Shown here one piece after another: positions 33,841 through 35,296 of a stretch of 35,296 bases of DNA (position 1 is the first letter of the stretch; every line of letters starts with the position of its first letter). This DNA is from Gammaproteobacteria bacterium (GTDB taxonomy: Bacteria > Pseudomonadota > Gammaproteobacteria > Arenicellales > CAJQKF01), in NCBI GenBank assembly GCA_030429665.1, contig JAUIEZ010000041.1, positions 1 to 35,296 on the forward strand, given 5' to 3'. Under the pieces are notes generated by a model, which did not search any database, had not been told where the DNA came from, and saw only the letters and a program-made list of their open reading frames with translations. The translations under genes were made by a program, and so were the position numbers.

Positions 33841-34485
33841 ATGAAAGCAACCAAAGCCTCAAATCCGGTTCTCCGTATTCTTCGCGTCGACGCCAGCGGC
33901 CGCGTCGCCGGTTCCAGCACCCGCGAACTCACCGGTCGTGTCGTGGACGCCCTCGCCGCCACCGCGCCGGTGTCGGTCACCCGCCGCGACGTGTCGCGTG
34001 GTATTCCGTTCGTCGATGCCGCGTGGATAGACGCCGCCTATACCCCCGAGGATTCGCGCAGCGACAGCCAGCAGGCGGCGCTGTCCGTGTCCGACGCGCT
34101 GGTGCGCGAAGTTCAGGCGGCCGACGTGCTGGTGATCGGTGTGCCGACCTACAACTTCGGCGTGCCCGCCGCGCTGAAGGCGTGGGTCGACATGGTGGCG
34201 CGCGCGGGCGTGACGTTCCGCTACACCGCCGACGGGCCGGTCGGGCTGCTCGCGGGCAAGAAGGCCTATCTCGTCGTAGCCTCCGGCGGCGTGGGCATGA
34301 ACAGCGAGATCGATTTCGCCACGCCCTGGCTGCGCCACATGCTCGGTTTTCTCGGCATTACCGACGTCGAGGTCATCGACGCCACGCGCCAGGTCGCGAT
34401 CGGCGAAGCCGCGCTCGAAAACGCGCGCTCCCGCATCGACGAGCTGGATTTTTCCCGGGTGCCCGCGTTACGCGCGGCGGCCTGA
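33841..34485 (+). CDS. azoR: FMN-dependent NADH:quinone/azo reductase
   Basis: The 214-residue flavodoxin-like protein has the AzoR hallmarks: ILRVDASGRVAGSSTRELT (phosphate-binding start, about 13-31), VPTYNFGVPAALKAWVDMVARAGVTFRYTADGPVGLLAGKKAYLV (about 101-145) and the later ASGGVG. It reduces quinones and azo dyes by two electrons, probably to protect against electrophiles. The ATG at 33841 follows a GGAGA site; a start at 33820 is the longer alternative. Divergent LysR gene upstream, doxX 43 bases downstream. Confidence 0.92.
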   Translation: MKATKASNPVLRILRVDASGRVAGSSTRELTGRVVDALAATAPVSVTRRDVSRGIPFVDAAWIDAAYTPEDSRSDSQQAALSVSDALVREVQAADVLVIGVPTYNFGVPAALKAWVDMVARAGVTFRYTADGPVGLLAGKKAYLVVASGGVGMNSEIDFATPWLRHMLGFLGITDVEVIDATRQVAIGEAALENARSRIDELDFSRVPALRAAA

Positions 34486-34528
34486 GAAGTCGACAGCCCG
34501 TTAATCAACCAACAGTGAGAACTGAACC

Positions 34529-34951
34529 ATGAATACGCAACGTCAAGTGGAATACGCTGCCTTCATCCTTCGCGTGGCCCTTGGCGGCATGTTCGTCGCC
34601 CACGGCCTGCTCAAGGTGATGGTGTTCACCCTCCCAGGCACTGCCGCCTTCTTCGAGTCGGTGGGTTTTCCCGGCTGGGCAGCCTATGTCGTCGCGCTCG
34701 CCGAGATCGGCGGCGGCGCGCTGATCCTGGCCGGCGTCGCCGTGCGCTGGGTGAGCCTGGCTCTGGTTCCCGTGCTGCTCGGCGCGCTGTCGGTGCACTG
34801 GGGCGCGGGCTGGGTGTTCTCCAACGAAGGCGGCGGCTGGGAATATCCGGCATTCCTGGTGATCGTTTCGATCGTCCAGGCGCTGCTGGGCGCCGGTGCA
34901 TACCGCCTGGCGCTGCCCTGGGGTGTCAGGCCCCGGGCTGCCGTCGCCTGA
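34529..34951 (+). CDS. DoxX-family membrane protein
   Basis: The 140-residue protein has four predicted helices and the DoxX pattern (FILRVALGGMFVAHGLLKV near the N terminus, then GFPGWAAYVVALAEIGGGALILAG and the H-x-x-G-rich loop SVHWGAGWVFSNEGGGWEYP). DoxX-like proteins are often linked to quinone or thiol redox stress. It follows azoR on the same strand and is followed by a strong hairpin, so azoR-doxX is probably a two-gene operon. Confidence 0.9.
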   Translation: MNTQRQVEYAAFILRVALGGMFVAHGLLKVMVFTLPGTAAFFESVGFPGWAAYVVALAEIGGGALILAGVAVRWVSLALVPVLLGALSVHWGAGWVFSNEGGGWEYPAFLVIVSIVQALLGAGAYRLALPWGVRPRAAVA

Positions 34952-34972
34952 GCGTTATCGCCGGACCGTAGC

Positions 34973-35000
34973 GGGGAAGGCGCGTGACCGCGCCTTCCCC
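34973..35000 (+). terminator. Perfect 12-bp hairpin after doxX
   Basis: Arms GGGGAAGGCGCG (34973-34984) and CGCGCCTTCCCC (34989-35000) with loop TGAC lie 21 bases after the doxX stop and 50 bases before the pirin ATG. Only GTCGTT follows, without a real T run. It probably ends or stabilises the azoR-doxX transcript. Confidence 0.6.
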
Positions 35001-35050
35001 GTCGTTCCGGCGTGATGCAAAATCTTCACCAACGACCGCGGGAGTGGACC

Positions 35051-35296
35051 ATGACCATTCGCAATGTAACCCGACTGGTGCGCGCCAGCGCCGTATCCGA
35101 AGGCGCCGGCGTCACCGTGCACCGGACCATCGGTACGCCGGCGCTGCGCAACCTGGACCCGTTCCTGATGCTGGATCATTTCGGAAGCGACGATCCGGAC
35201 CAGTACATCGCCGGCTTTCCGTCCCACCCGCACCGCGGCTTCGTCACGTTGACCTACATGCTGGACGGTCACATGGAGCACCGCGACAGCATGGGC
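35051..35296 (+). CDS. Pirin-family protein (3' end outside window)
   Basis: The first 82 residues are visible and run off the right edge. They show the pirin N-terminal cupin: LRNLDPFLMLDHFG, then FPSHPHRGFVTLTYMLDGHMEHRDSMG, with the metal ligands H59 and H61. Pirins are iron-binding cupins; some have quercetinase activity and others act as redox-linked regulators. GGAG precedes the ATG. The position after lysR/azoR/doxX matches a common proteobacterial grouping. Confidence 0.92.
   Translation, partial: MTIRNVTRLVRASAVSEGAGVTVHRTIGTPALRNLDPFLMLDHFGSDDPDQYIAGFPSHPHRGFVTLTYMLDGHMEHRDSMG

Overview
This is a GC-rich chromosomal segment whose gene content points to a Gram-negative heterotroph, most likely a gammaproteobacterium of marine or saline habitat. 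The pointers are a cytochrome c', a VC0807-type membrane protein, a complete set of Pseudomonas-style hut genes apart from hutG, two TRAP transporters, a phosphonate (TmpA/TmpB-type) oxygenase pair and several LysR regulators. This placement is inference. I see no tRNA, rRNA, CRISPR array or recognisable transposase.

Layout. (1) 1-1602: an ECF sigma factor with its membrane anti-sigma factor (cut by the window edge), divergent from a periplasmic cytochrome c'. Both directions carry closely matching ECF-type promoters. (2) 1722-6144: two membrane-protein genes, one with a frameshift, then a Tat-exported aldo/keto reductase, a DUF6064-like membrane protein and a small secreted protein. (3) 6262-7323: an HD-GYP protein with a degenerate receiver domain. 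(4) 7426-17548: the histidine utilisation locus. hutF-hutH run leftward and hutI-hutC-hutU-dctP-dctQ-dctM run rightward, with one perfect 16-bp HutC-type palindrome lying over both divergent promoters. The TRAP transporter is the apparent uptake system, and no hutG is present. (5) 17549-24438: a segment of visibly lower GC and different codon use. It holds a leftward operon (TRAP dctP-dctQ-dctM plus an unrecognised 796-residue cytoplasmic enzyme) and a divergent LysR regulator. This is the best candidate for an undescribed catabolic system. (6) 24522-28084: cupin, MscS channel, methyltransferase and a GlxA-type AraC regulator. (7) 28089-31314: a TmpA/TmpB-type pair, predicted to release phosphate and glycine betaine from trimethylaminoethylphosphonate, then a DUF1127 protein and a GcvA-like LysR regulator. 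(8) 31346-35296: MAPEG protein, LOG-family protein, then a LysR regulator divergent from azoR-doxX, followed by a pirin gene that runs off the right edge.

How the parts work together. The hut genes turn histidine into N-formylglutamate by the five-step (HutF) route under HutC repression, and the co-directional TRAP system probably imports histidine, urocanate or a related acid. The island operon has the logic of a regulated acquire-and-convert locus: high-affinity binding protein, permease, intracellular enzyme and LysR sensor. Both TRAP operons have a strong hairpin between dctP and dctQ, which would favour excess binding protein over permease. Reading frames, motifs and palindromes are seen directly; family names come from recalled motifs; substrates and regulation are inferred.
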